A stretch of DNA of 18,121 nt from Euperipatoides rowelli (taxonomy: Eukaryota > Onychophora > Udeonychophora > Euonychophora > Peripatopsidae), in NCBI GenBank assembly GCA_003024985.2, contig PXIH01S0009860.1, one strand, 5' to 3'. Both the position numbers and the translations under genes were made by a program. Shown in pieces: positions 8,519 to 17,290 of the stretch; the first letter of the stretch is position 1, and each line of letters starts with the position of its first letter. The notes beneath the pieces were generated by a model, which ran no database searches, was not told the origin of the DNA, and was given only the letters and a program-made list of their open reading frames with translations.

Positions 8519-9300
8519 TTAATTTATTCCTATTGTTGGATAGTAAGCCTTAATGGTGATGTGTGAAAGAGCTGGAAGAAACTTTGCATAAAAATTAAGC
8601 TTCCCTAAAAAACTTCTTGATTGCCTCATACTACTCGGAGGATTCAACAATAGCAATGTCCCCAAGTTATTGACAGAGGAAGCAAACTCACCATTATTCA
8701 TAACTTGTCCTAGAAAGTTTACCTACTGTACCAAAAAAATACTTTTCTCATTGTTAATTTGGATATTTTCACTCGCAAATATTTTCAAAACTTTTGAAAG
8801 TATCACCAGATTCTCATCAACCGTGTTAGTCACTATCATCTTGATATACGATGAGCGACTCCCCTATAAGATCTCTTAGAAATGTCTCCATTACCATCTG
8901 AAAATAGATCCCACTGTTTGCAGCACCCGTGGACATTCTTCTGTATTGAAATTTTCCACAATCGGTCTTAAACGTGAAATTTTTCCTAGATTTAGGGGAG
9001 AGGAGCACCTGATGATAACCATGCCTCAAATCTATATTGGAAAAACATTCCTTTCCATACAATCTAGTGAAGGTTTCATCTATATGGAAGATGGGATAGT
9101 CAAATTTTCTGAGTGCGGCTATTGATTGCTGTAGCATCAAGCACCAGCCTAATATCCCCATTCTTCTTCTGCCTCACTATCGTTGGAAGGTTCCACAGGA
9201 TGGTGCTTCACTATATTCTCCCATTTCTAACATATTCTTACAATTTCTCCTTAACCTGGTTTCTGAGCTTTACCGGTACTTTGTATTGTGGCATTTTAAC
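8519..9300 (-). pseudogene. Ty3/gypsy-like reverse transcriptase, multiply frameshifted
   Basis: Segments in different minus-strand frames cover the RT. MPQYKVPVKLRNQVKEKL (about 9295-9240) is the start, like PYRxPxxLRxxVxxxL. WNLPTIVRQKKNGDIRLVLD (about 9195-9140) is the next block. The 9161-8826 frame holds FSNIDLRHGYHQV, with the first catalytic Asp, and LIVYQDDSD, the YxDD centre. The 8701-8519 frame holds FLGKLNFYAKF, the usual post-palm FLGxxNFYRRF motif. At least three frame breaks and in-frame stops lie between these blocks. The YxDD is YQDD followed by Ser, where gypsy elements normally have Y(V/L/M)DDI. The enzyme would copy element RNA into DNA; this copy cannot be expressed whole. 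Confidence 0.9.
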
Positions 9301-9640
9301 AGGTACTTCATTTGTTAATTCTACACTGTCTTTAAATCTCCATATTATTCCCAGTGTTGGAGTGTCTTGCACAAAAACTTCCCGATATGCCTTGCAGACA
9401 TTAACTGTGTCAGACCAGGCTCCTTGGCATGAGTTTGGTTTATAACCTGTAAATATTCTTCAGGCTTACTATTATCTGCTTTCTCTTTACAGCCCTGCCT
9501 AGCATTAAATTCAGCTGAAGGTACTCCTTTATTTCCAATGACTTCACTGGTTCACTATCTTTCTCTCTGATAAGGGGGTAGATATGTTACTCACCGTTAT
9601 CCTCCTCCTTACCATTACTGGCACTACACTTTATTATATT
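9301..9640 (-). pseudogene. Protease-RT linker region of the retrotransposon
   Basis: Broken minus-strand frames here are polar and charged and lead directly into the reverse transcriptase start. An example is a segment around 9430-9310 that includes CKAYREVFVQDTPTLG. No separate domain is recognised. The region is interrupted by stops and at least one frame change, consistent with the state of the rest of the element. Confidence 0.45.
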
Positions 9641-9830
9641 ACTTATTTTTTAATTTCATTATATTCAGTGTCTGTTAGATACCTGCAATGGATAACCTCG
9701 ATAGATGGGGGAGGTCCCATTACTGGTTCCAGCTAAGCCACCAATTCACCCCACATGTGAATTTCCCTATCATAATATACAATTCCTCCATTGGCCACAA
9801 GGAAATCTATTCCCACGATAGTGCTGTAAT
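9641..9830 (-). pseudogene. C-terminal remnant of retrotransposon aspartic protease
   Basis: The minus-strand frame from about 9828 gives STIVGIDFLVANGGIVYYD, followed by REIHMWGELVA and a TAG stop (9735-9733). I(L/V)GxDFLxxxxGxxxD is the conserved C-terminal half of gypsy-type retropepsins. The active-site triplet (DTG/DSG) and everything upstream, including gag, should lie to the right; instead the 5' LTR-like repeat starts only a few bases away at 9839. An internal deletion therefore probably joined the LTR to the middle of the protease. Alternatively the border is a recombination junction with another copy. Confidence 0.65.
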
Positions 9831-9838
9831 TTAGAATT

Positions 9839-11536
9839 TAGGACTAATACTGTTAGACGAAATGTGTATCGCTAGCACTATGATACATGTAATAAAAATT
9901 AAACATCAATAGGTTAATATTAAACAAAATGTCAATAGTAGAACTAAACTTTTAATTTAATTAATAAAATTAGATATGCATATCACACCTCAACTAATAT
10001 TAGATAATGCTACCATTATGAATAAATGTTAAAAGGTTACGTGGCCAGGGTTTTCCCACTTCAGTAAACTTTTGATAAGCAGGTAAATAGTGTCCAAGTC
10101 CACCAATATCACGGAAGATGTAACAATAATTATCATCTAATCAAATGATAATATTTCAGCGCTGACGATAAATTCTATCAGCTCTAATAAATCGTAACAA
10201 TAATAGCCTACAGTGTCTGCTGGTCTAATGAATCTTCTATCAGATTACAATTTGTTTGCACCAACTTTCTTCTGCTAGAAAGTTATCCTCTTTTATTTTG
10301 TGACAATAGCTTCTAGTCAAACAAGTTGCACAAATTGTCCAAATATGACAATGAGTAAGTAGCCATGGTATATCACATAAATACCACCAACAGCCTGGTT
10401 CAATGAAACAGATAGCTAATCACTATTGTGCAGTATGCCAATTCAACAGTATGAGTATATTATATTTGGCAGGAATCCTTTCGTGGCCAAATACGATCAA
10501 GGTTATCATAAATTCGATAAATAGATCCTCTGCCTTTCATAAATATCAGTGGTCACCCAAATGTATACGATTTTTGTTCAACCGCTAAACTTCTTAGATG
10601 ACGGTACCATGTTGCCTGGTCAAACTGTATCAACGAAGTAGCAAACAAATCGTTTAGTATGTAATAGACTATTACCACTGATTGTATATTTATTATTTGA
10701 CAGGCCACGTCTTTAGTTTTCCAGTCCAAGTTATGGTAATAACTCAAATAGTTCTATCTGAGAGTAGTACCATACCATTGCATGGACTTACGCTGCTACG
10801 CCATTGAGCGCTAAAACACCAACTTCCAAAACACAACACACGTTGTGGGGAAAAAAAAACATTCCATTTAGTTTCGTAAACAATATTGTTACAATCACAA
10901 ATTATTAATACCAAAATTTACAATGCTTTTGAAAAATTACAATTAACATATTGTTTACTATAATATTTATATAATAACAATAACTAAAATTTATTCTATT
11001 ATAAAAGTTATACAAATTGAATATACGAAAATACAATATAATAATGCATTATTTTCAATTTCAGATCCTGGTTACAATTCAAAATTATAGATGGCACCAT
11101 CGAGTATACCTAATCCTAGAATATTATCAACAGAGAATATTTATACTGCAGAGATCGATATCAGGTCATCCAAGGGATTAATCATAACCAAAATATAATG
11201 AAATGCTGATTGTTTATATTAAATAAAAAAAATAACTACAGTAATTAATATAATAATGAAATAAAAAGTGCTTTCGAATTTTAATTACCGTAATAAAAAA
11301 AATCAAACAAAATGTTCTTTAGATTCTTTTCTTATTTAAATATTGCATTTTCCCTTTTATTTATTCCTTAATCAAATAAACCCCATGTTGTCCCAAATTA
11401 CATTAAATTATCTCACAAAATTTAGTAAACTAATTTTAACTTAGATGAAAATTAAAGAATGCATTGGTATAATGCATTTGTGATATTTAAGAAGTTACAG
11501 ATGAATTGCAATGTGTAACAAATGAATAGCACAATA
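9839..11536 (-). repeat. Long or interrupted 5' LTR-like repeat (about 1.7 kb)
   Basis: The ends of this interval match the short repeat at 5723-5893: 9839-9912 matches 5723-5800, and 11411-11536 matches 5811-5893. The two copies differ by roughly one base in ten in the first block, so they have diverged for a long time. Between the blocks this copy has about 1.5 kb not present at the left, and a further 44-base segment, which contains AATGCATT twice around GGTAT. Either the original LTR was about 1.7 kb and the left copy was deleted, or this copy was interrupted by another element. Confidence 0.6.
9913..11410. other. Unassigned 1.5-kb segment inside the right LTR-like repeat
   Basis: This block is absent from the left LTR-like copy. 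Its middle, about 10020-10860, is richer in GC and less repetitive than the intron around it, while its outer part, 10860-11410, is very AT-rich. The longest open frames (plus 10403-10588, minus 10747-10553) show no domain I recognise. I see no clear terminal inverted repeats; ATTAAA lies near both junctions and could be a short target duplication or chance. It is either the body of a long LTR or a nested insertion. Confidence 0.4.
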
Positions 11537-13174
11537 TGAAATAAGTTTTAAGGGCTAGTAAACGGGTATATTGAATATAAACTAAAGGTATTTTACAGCA
11601 CATAAAGTAGAATTAGAAAATTTTTACCTGGTAGTTTTAACCCTGTAACATTTGTGCTATTATAGCCTAATAAATATATTATGATTTGTGCATCAGAGTG
11701 ATCAAATTTATAGCAGACATGATATTTTCTTTCATTTGTAGATTGACAATTTATTTGTGCTTTTATATTGTATCATAAGTATAAGTACTTTATCAATCTT
11801 GATGCTTATCTTTTCTAAATATTCTTTTCACTGATTGTGAGTTTCTTTATCACAAAAATAAAATGTGGAGAACTTATAGATGTTAATACAGAAGCAGTCC
11901 TAGTGTGGAATACTCATGGCACTGATTAGAGAAATTGATTAATTGCTTATACAGTAGCTATTATAACACCTTTAGGTATTTTTGCATTTATGTTTACAGC
12001 TTCCAATTAAATAACTTCACTTATGAAATTCATGTTTTTCACCTTCAATAATTTTATTCATTTAATTATCACATTCAAATGGCGAAACATTGTGAAATTT
12101 GCAATTTTTTTTAAAAAAATATATACTGTATATTAATAATTGCTAAAATTCTACTGGCAAAGTTGTTGACTGAAAAAAAAAAAATTGGCAGCTTAACTTG
12201 CCGCACATGATGTTACTGAATATTCTACTTAATTTTTAACTTAATGTATTTATTTATTGTCAATGTAATAAAAAAAAATAAGACTTTTAGAAAAATAAAT
12301 ACATTTATTGCAAGTTTGCAAAGTTCTACAATATTTTTATATATCAATTTAGTTTTTAAAATAATTTCCAAATGTTGAGAAAACATGAATCCTCCTAAAT
12401 GCTTTTTATTATTTGTGTTTATTTTATTTATCGTGCTTTTTAAATTTTAATGTCATCCATTAATACTGTCATCAGTCTATGAAAACAATAATCAGTTTCG
12501 TAACAGCACTAATTTGACAGAATTAAAAATAAAAAAATAATGAATTTTTTTAACTGCATTATTAATTACAATAACATAATAATTTGATAGTCATAAAAAA
12601 AAATGTTAGCAATTAAATTTAAAGAAATATACGTGTAATGTCATTGATTTCACAGATATAATGTACATATGACATCATAGTGGTGTTAGTTTATTCTTTG
12701 ATAGGGTTCTTTTAAGTCCAAATAATAGGGATGGAGGATTGGTATATTGGCAAATCTGAGTATCACCTTAAAAAATTATAGTGGTTTACTTTCAATACTA
12801 GGATAAATATAATAACTGAAGCATTGAATCTTCTTTTTACTATTGCATGTTACTTAAATTTTTAACAATATAATATAATGTACTGTTATATAAAAAAAAA
12901 TTATTGATTAAATTTACAATAAGAAAATAAAACATGTTACTAAAGATTATAAAAATTAAAATTTGCAGCAGTAAAATATTGTATTTTGCTATTATTATAC
13001 AAATGAAATAAACAATAACAATTTATATTATAACCCAAGATAGTCTCTATAAATTTATAGCCTACAATAATATACTGTATTATGAAAAATTTAGAACATA
13101 AATTGTCAGCACATCTTATACTGTATATACAGTAGGCCTATATATATATTTTTGAAAAATGAAATTAAATAGAT
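11537..13174. other. AT-rich intron sequence, nothing recognised
   Basis: Highly AT-rich DNA with many A and T runs and TATA-type dinucleotide stretches, such as near 13140-13150. ACTGTATATACAGTAGGCCTATA near 13120 contains a small palindrome. No reading frame with a known domain and no RNA gene could be identified. Confidence 0.4.
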
Positions 13175-13191
13175 GGGGGGGGGGGGGGGGG
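13175..13191. repeat. Poly(G) tract of 17
   Basis: An uninterrupted run of 17 G in an otherwise AT-rich intron. Such a tract can form quadruplex structures and is often miscounted in sequencing, so the length is uncertain. Confidence 0.9.
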
Positions 13192-13241
13192 TTTAAATTT
13201 CAATAAAAATATGTAGGCTAATTCTGTAATTAAACTACCAC

Positions 13242-13257
13242 CACACACACACACACA
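13242..13257. repeat. (CA)n microsatellite
   Basis: A short CA dinucleotide array follows ACTACCA within the intron, about 50 bases from the poly(G) tract. Confidence 0.8.
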
Positions 13258-13561
13258 AAAGAACAGAAAAAAAATTGTCTATCCAATAGAGCTTATAGGC
13301 ATCATTTCCTTTAAATTAAAACCGCTTCTGGTCAACAAAATTTATTGTTTATTTTCATTTGATACAAAAAATGCTGTATCATTCTTTTTGCTGTGACACA
13401 AATGTTAAAGCTTGCAAAAAAATTCCTTAAGGAATATGACATTTCCTCACTCCTGCAAAAGCCCTGAAAATTACTTAAACTTTGAAAGTATGATATAATA
13501 ATGGAGAGTGATCAAATAGATAGCTGAAATTAAACTTTGAATCACTCATACTCAGAAACTT

Positions 13562-13840
13562 TTGTACGCTTTACAAGAGATTTACCGTAAAGGGAACATT
13601 GTGTGTGACCACTATGCTTCTCATCCTAAGATATTTTTTCCTCACATAAAACCAATTCAATGTAAACAGAATGGGAAGAGCCAAATCAGGTCAATCATTA
13701 GCATATTGATCAGTATGCGAGATAGTGATCCCAACTTAGCTTTATTTCATGGGGAGTTTCATCATGGGAGGTTGGAATTTCCTTTATTGGTGTTGCAGAT
13801 GATTTTGGCATGGGGAAAAATTATTTTCCGAGGAAAATAA
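13562..13840 (+). other. Open frame of 92 codons, unrecognised
   Basis: An uninterrupted plus-strand frame (MYALQEIYRKGNIVCDHYAS...) in a locally more GC-balanced stretch. I recognise no domain, signal peptide or membrane segment, and it is antisense to the kinesin gene within its large intron. The alternative frame contains GVADDFGMGK, which has no clear meaning. Its composition differs from the AT-rich intron, so it may be a fragment of an inserted repeat and not a gene. I cannot assign a function. Confidence 0.15.
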
Positions 13841-13926
13841 ATTGAAAAAAAAAAAAAACGAATTAATTGGTGATTTCAAAAGACTACATAACAAAACATT
13901 AACAATTAATAATGCATGTAACTTAC

Positions 13927-14111
13927 AGATATGGCCAAATTTAAAACTGTTTCTTTTCTAATCCATTCATCTCTCTCTTGTGTTCTACTCAATTGGACGA
14001 CATCACAATAATACTTTGGTTTCAAACTTAGACCAGGGAACTGTTTTGACTGAATATTTCTGAATAAAATATTTAAGCTTCTAAAAAGAATCCCTCTGCT
14101 CTGGGCATTAC
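13927..14111 (-). CDS. KIF20-type kinesin, exon after the P-loop
   Basis: Partial internal exon of 185 nt. Its first two bases complete the Gly codon split from the exon at 15311. The translation then runs NAQSRGILFRSLNILFRNIQ, LKPKYYCDVVQLS and QERDEWIRKETVLNLAIS. GILxRSLxxLFxxxQ is the kinesin segment after the P-loop. The following LKPxxxxxVxxLSxxQExxExxxKxxLL stretch is distinctive for KIF20A/KIF20B and opens the long kinesin-6 insertion. The acceptor (ACTGTAG) ends at 14112 and the donor is a full consensus GTAAGT at 13926-13921. It enters in phase 1 and leaves in phase 0. The third residue of the usual ILPRSL is Phe here (ILFRSL). There are no stops. The preceding intron is 1.2 kb. Confidence 0.85.
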
Positions 14112-15310
14112 CTACAGTTATAAAGAATATGAGAATATAAAGTTTTTGAGGGGACAAAAAGTGAAGACACATTTCAATTCATACATGAACTCTATATGAT
14201 ATGAAAAATGAGTTCAAATTTACTAAAAATAAAGAAAAAAAAAAAGGCACACCTTTCTAAAATTAAGAGACTTATAGCAGCCAAAATGTTCAATCTGGAT
14301 GTAGACTAATGGAAATGAAATTGGGATTGGTTAATATTGTTAGTAATGCACTAAGTCATTAAACATATTGGATTTAAAATATCTGTGAAGAGAGAATGAA
14401 TTAAAGTTAACATCATATAGTATAGTTATCCAATACATTCTAAGCAATCCACATAGTGTATACAACCTCCAGAGTGCTAGAGGCATTAAATATAAATATC
14501 CCTGGAATCATTTGCATGAGATGAAACTTNCTGGACTAAGACTTCATTGGAAAATAGTCACAAATCAATAATGGAGAAAATGGAAAGCATTTTCAGATGA
14601 AAGTAAAGTAAAGTACTGTATTAGAAATAGACAAACGTAGCATGTTAAAAAGATTCTAGATAATTTTTTTTTTATGAAAATATCTAGGTTTAGTAATTAA
14701 ATTAATTTTACAAATGATACCGATAGAAATACTGCAATTAACTGATCCACATTCCAACAATAATTATTTAGTTATATACTGTGGTACAAAAGCAATACTA
14801 CTTACTACAATGAAAATGATCTAAGAGCCTAACCCTTTAATTCCAAAAAAATTTCAAAAATTGTTGAACAGTTCCCTCTATTTCAAGCTAATGAAAGTTT
14901 CATTAAAAACAAAAAACTAGCATGAAAATTTATTCCATTAAGAGAAACCGGTTGATGAAAATAACTAGAAACTGGTCTGACTACTATAGCTTTTTAATTC
15001 TGTTTAGACACAATTACCATTTACAGATAGATTCATGCTTCCTGAAACTATAATGTTTGTAAATTTAAGAAATATTTAATCATTCCATCTTCTACTAGTC
15101 ATAGTGCAAGAAGTCCTATAATCACCCATTACAGCTAATGGGTCTATGTTATCGGAAAACAAACCAGATTGTAAAATTTTTAAAATTTAAAAAATTGGTT
15201 GAGATAAAAAATCAAATAAAATGTTAGCTCAGAATGGATTGGATTTAGCCAAAAATTGAAATGGAAAATTTAAAAAATAAACGTTTATTGAGTTATATTT
15301 AAATTCTAAC
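14112..15310 (-). other. Kinesin intron (1.2 kb), nothing else recognised
   Basis: Phase-1 intron between the P-loop exon and the next exon, bounded by GTTAGA at 15310 and ACTGTAG at 14112. The content is AT-rich with A runs. An ambiguous base lies at 14530. I found no nested gene or structured repeat. Confidence 0.6.
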
Positions 15311-15569
15311 CTTGAATTGTGTAAGTTTTGCCAGCATTAGTAGCCCCATAACTAAAAACTAAACAGTTCTCTCCAGTAATAAAATCTCTTACAGTACCCA
15401 GCATAGTCTTGTCAAAGAATTCTTCCTGGCTAGTACTTTCATCAAAAATGTTAGTGAAAGTAAACCTGTAAACAGCATGATCATTCAGATCCCCATTACT
15501 TTTAAAAGTAGACGACTTCTTTGGAGCATGCATCAGCAAAGTGGTCGAATTTTCAATCTCCATAATTCT
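15311..15569 (-). CDS. KIF20-type kinesin, P-loop exon
   Basis: Partial internal exon of 259 nt. It encodes RIMEIENSTTLLMHAPKKSS, then YRFTFTNIFDESTSQEEFF, VRDFITGENCLVFSYGATNA and GKTYTIQG. YGATNAGKT is the ATP-binding P-loop; the TNxGKTxTxQG form, in place of the common TGxGKTxTM, marks the KIF20 branch of kinesin-6. These are plus-end motors of cytokinesis and central spindle function. Donor GTTAGA begins at 15310 (phase 1). The acceptor is taken at 15571-15570 (TTTTTGTTTAG), although a second AG two bases on is possible. The Met at 15563 is probably internal, since similarity to KIF20 (x-R-I before the Met) continues upstream of it. The exon with the first motor strand was not found to the right. 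Confidence 0.9.
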
Positions 15570-15824
15570 CTAAACAAAAATATCAAAATTAATATTGCAG
15601 AATTAACATTACTCCTAAACAAAAGTCGTACTCAAACTATTTGCTGCAAACAGTCCATCAACTCAAAAAGTTTTTTCATGTCATTAGGTCTCTATCGTAG
15701 CATATCAAGGCAACCTTACTATCTGACAAAAAAAATCAAGTAAGGTAATGTTGAACGATGACCTTGACTGCTAACGTGTAGTAAACTTCTTCATCCAAGC
15801 ATGGATTTTAGATACTGTACACTT
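15570..15824. other. Upstream flank of P-loop exon, nothing recognised
   Basis: Presumed intron of the kinesin gene in minus-strand direction. I looked for an exon carrying the N-terminal motor strand (V-x-VRxRP type) and saw none here or further right in the window. Confidence 0.4.
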
Positions 15825-15964
15825 GATTTTTAATGCAAATGGCATCCATACAAGACACATCCTAATATGTGTTGTGATTGACTGAAACAAACTGGAGATT
15901 TTGTTTCAGCCAATCAGAGCACACATTGAGCTGTGTTGTATGGACGCCATTTGCATTAAAAATC
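15825..15964. repeat. 140-bp imperfect inverted repeat (foldback/MITE-like)
   Basis: The left arm, 15825-15891, begins GATTTTTAATGCAAATGG. The right arm, 15898-15964, is its imperfect reverse complement, ending CCATTTGCATTAAAAATC. Both arms share, in mirrored order, the blocks ATGCAAATGGC, TCCATACAA, TGTG, TGATTG and CTGAAACAAA. The loop is only about 6 bases. An octamer-like ATGCAAAT sits near each terminus. The whole unit would fold into a near-complete hairpin, as miniature inverted-repeat elements do. I found no obvious target-site duplication next to the ends. Confidence 0.8.
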
Positions 15965-16352
15965 TCTGTGGCACCATCTATTGAATAATAAAAACATTTT
16001 GAGGTGTTAAATTGCAGCAAATGCTTTGTGGTTTCGACTTTTGATTTATGAAATATGCTAAATCATTATCTTAAAGTTATAGTAATTCAAATAGACCCTG
16101 TACATGCAGGATTTCTTTTTCTTTCCTTTTAATTAAATGAATTAATCTCTCTCGTACTACCATAACACTGACAGAGTAAAATAATTTTTTCTAACTTTTA
16201 AAGGTTTTTCATTGTCTATTATTTTTATTCTAAAATATTTTTTTTCCCCCTTTAAAATAAAATGTGTAAAAGGAATAATTTCTCACATTTGTGCAAGATC
16301 AGAGAAAGAAAGATATTGTATCTCTCAATATACTATCAGAAGCATATCCTGT
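15965..16352. other. AT-rich stretch, nothing recognised
   Basis: Non-coding AT-rich DNA with T and C homopolymers near 16240-16250. No reading frame or repeat structure is recognised. Confidence 0.4.
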
Positions 16353-16630
16353 TTTGGTACCCGGGGCTGAACTGACTTTTGACACCCTCTTTAAAAATAT
16401 TTTGATAACCTTTTTTTTTTATTTGTCTGGACATTTTGTTGACCATCTGTCATTTTGATAAACACTATGACGAGTCGACGACGCACCCCCTGCCCCAACC
16501 AACCCTGCACTCTCACACCCCACCCCGCCCCACCTGCCCCTAAAAAAATAAAAAAAATAAAAATTTTTGGCACCCCCCATGTGGTGGTACCCGGGGCGCC
16601 CCCCCCCCCTCACTGCGCTACGCCTCTGTA
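16353..16630. repeat. GC-rich repeat with C-runs and duplicated GGTACCCGGGGC
   Basis: GGTACCCGGGGC occurs in direct orientation at 16356-16367 and 16586-16597. Between them lies a pyrimidine-rich segment with many CCCC blocks (about 16485-16545), an A-rich piece, and then GGCACCCCCC. After the second copy a run of C (about 16599-16609) leads to CACTGCGCTACGCCTCTG. Reverse-complemented, that end reads CAGAGGCGTAGCGCAGTG, which resembles the terminal sequence of some DNA transposons with CAG(A/G)GGCGTAGC ends (hAT-like). The matching opposite end was not found, so this may be a truncated or non-autonomous copy. Proline-rich ORFs here are composition artefacts. Confidence 0.4.
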
Positions 16631-17290
16631 TACTATATTTTCAAATGGCAGTAAATATGTTAATCCAAACAAATGATCAATTTGTAAAATAAAAATAAAA
16701 ATTTGGGCAGGGGCCTAATACCGAAAGACAATAAATTAAATCAAATCTAATTTTGAATTTTTTTTATAGTTTTTTTTTTTGCAAGATTTTCTGGCATACT
16801 GAAAGAGAATGGGGTTGGAAGTAATAATTGTTAACACAGTTCTTCTGGTAATTCAGCAAGTTTACTTACAAATTGTATAAAATTTACTTACAAAAAGTAT
16901 TTGGAATTTTTTAATACCAGTACCGTAGAATGCTGTCAACGGGCACCACACCAAATAAGTTTGTCACTCCTTTTTTTCGGTCAAAGTTGTGACTACAGCT
17001 AGACTTTTTGATCACACTGAAAGAAATCTAAGTTGTGTCCCACCCCCTAGTTTTCACCTCATCTATGTTTCACCCTTTCAGGAAAGTGTTGATGTAACCC
17101 AATTATGTGTGACGTTTTGAAAAACAGCCTTTTAAAGAATTATGATGCAAGACGAACAAGTGCATCTGGGCAGGTTTGCAGTGCATTGTGGTAAATCTAA
17201 GGTTCACTAGAATGGCAGGGAACAAAGAGGTCACCCCTTTTTCCCCTTAAATGCTAAGTGAGCACACACACTTCATCTGAATTCTATGGT
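16631..17290. other. Non-coding stretch, nothing firmly recognised
   Basis: Two tandem GTAAGT-type donor words (reverse strand) lie near 16863 and 16886, but the sequence upstream of them on the minus strand has no kinesin-like frame. From about 16920 the composition becomes more balanced, with blocks such as GTTGTGTCCCACCCCCTAG and GCAGTGCATTGTGGTAA that look like repeat DNA. I could not assign a class. Confidence 0.35.

Larger units (their letters stand above)
5723..11536 (-). mobile_element. Decayed Ty3/gypsy-like LTR retrotransposon, gag missing
   Basis: An element on the minus strand delimited by two related direct repeats (5723-5893 and 9839-11536), with pol-type domains between them. 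In its own direction these are protease tail, reverse transcriptase, RNase H, second RNase H, integrase zinc-binding region, integrase core and GPY/F module. RT-RNaseH-integrase order is that of Ty3/gypsy and retroviruses, not Ty1/copia. Many frameshifts and stops separate the domains, and the repeats differ by several substitutions and two large indels, so the copy is old and inactive. Gag and the protease active site are absent. I see no certain target-site duplication; AAATA occurs next to each end but could be chance. No envelope gene was recognised, although the short 3' tail after integrase is unidentified. Confidence 0.85.
2950..13926 (-). other. Large kinesin intron (about 11 kb) holding a retrotransposon
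   Basis: This interval lies between two exons of the same gene. It starts, in gene direction, at a consensus GTAAGT donor (13926-13921) and ends at a T-rich AAG acceptor (2951-2950). The phase is 0 on both sides. About half of it is the Ty3/gypsy-like element at 5723-11536, which has the same orientation as the gene. The remainder is AT-rich DNA with homopolymers and microsatellites. A small additional exon of the kinesin-6 insertion could be hidden in it, since this part of the protein is poorly conserved. Confidence 0.65.

Noticed and set aside
9113-9445. Plus-strand ORF of 110 codons
   Set aside because: Antisense shadow of the retrotransposon RT start and linker; the minus strand has clear RT motifs there.
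5722-11542. AAATA as target-site duplication of the retrotransposon
   Set aside because: The word is common in this AT-rich DNA and does not abut TG...CA ends exactly on both sides, so it is not counted as evidence.
15561-15563. Met codon in the P-loop exon as the start of the kinesin protein
   Set aside because: Similarity to KIF20 continues upstream of it, an acceptor-like TTTTTGTTTAG lies directly before, and a kinesin motor needs an N-terminal strand encoded further upstream.
16391-16676. Overlapping proline- or glycine-rich ORFs on both strands
   Set aside because: They are produced by C-rich repeat composition, overlap on opposite strands, and show no domain.
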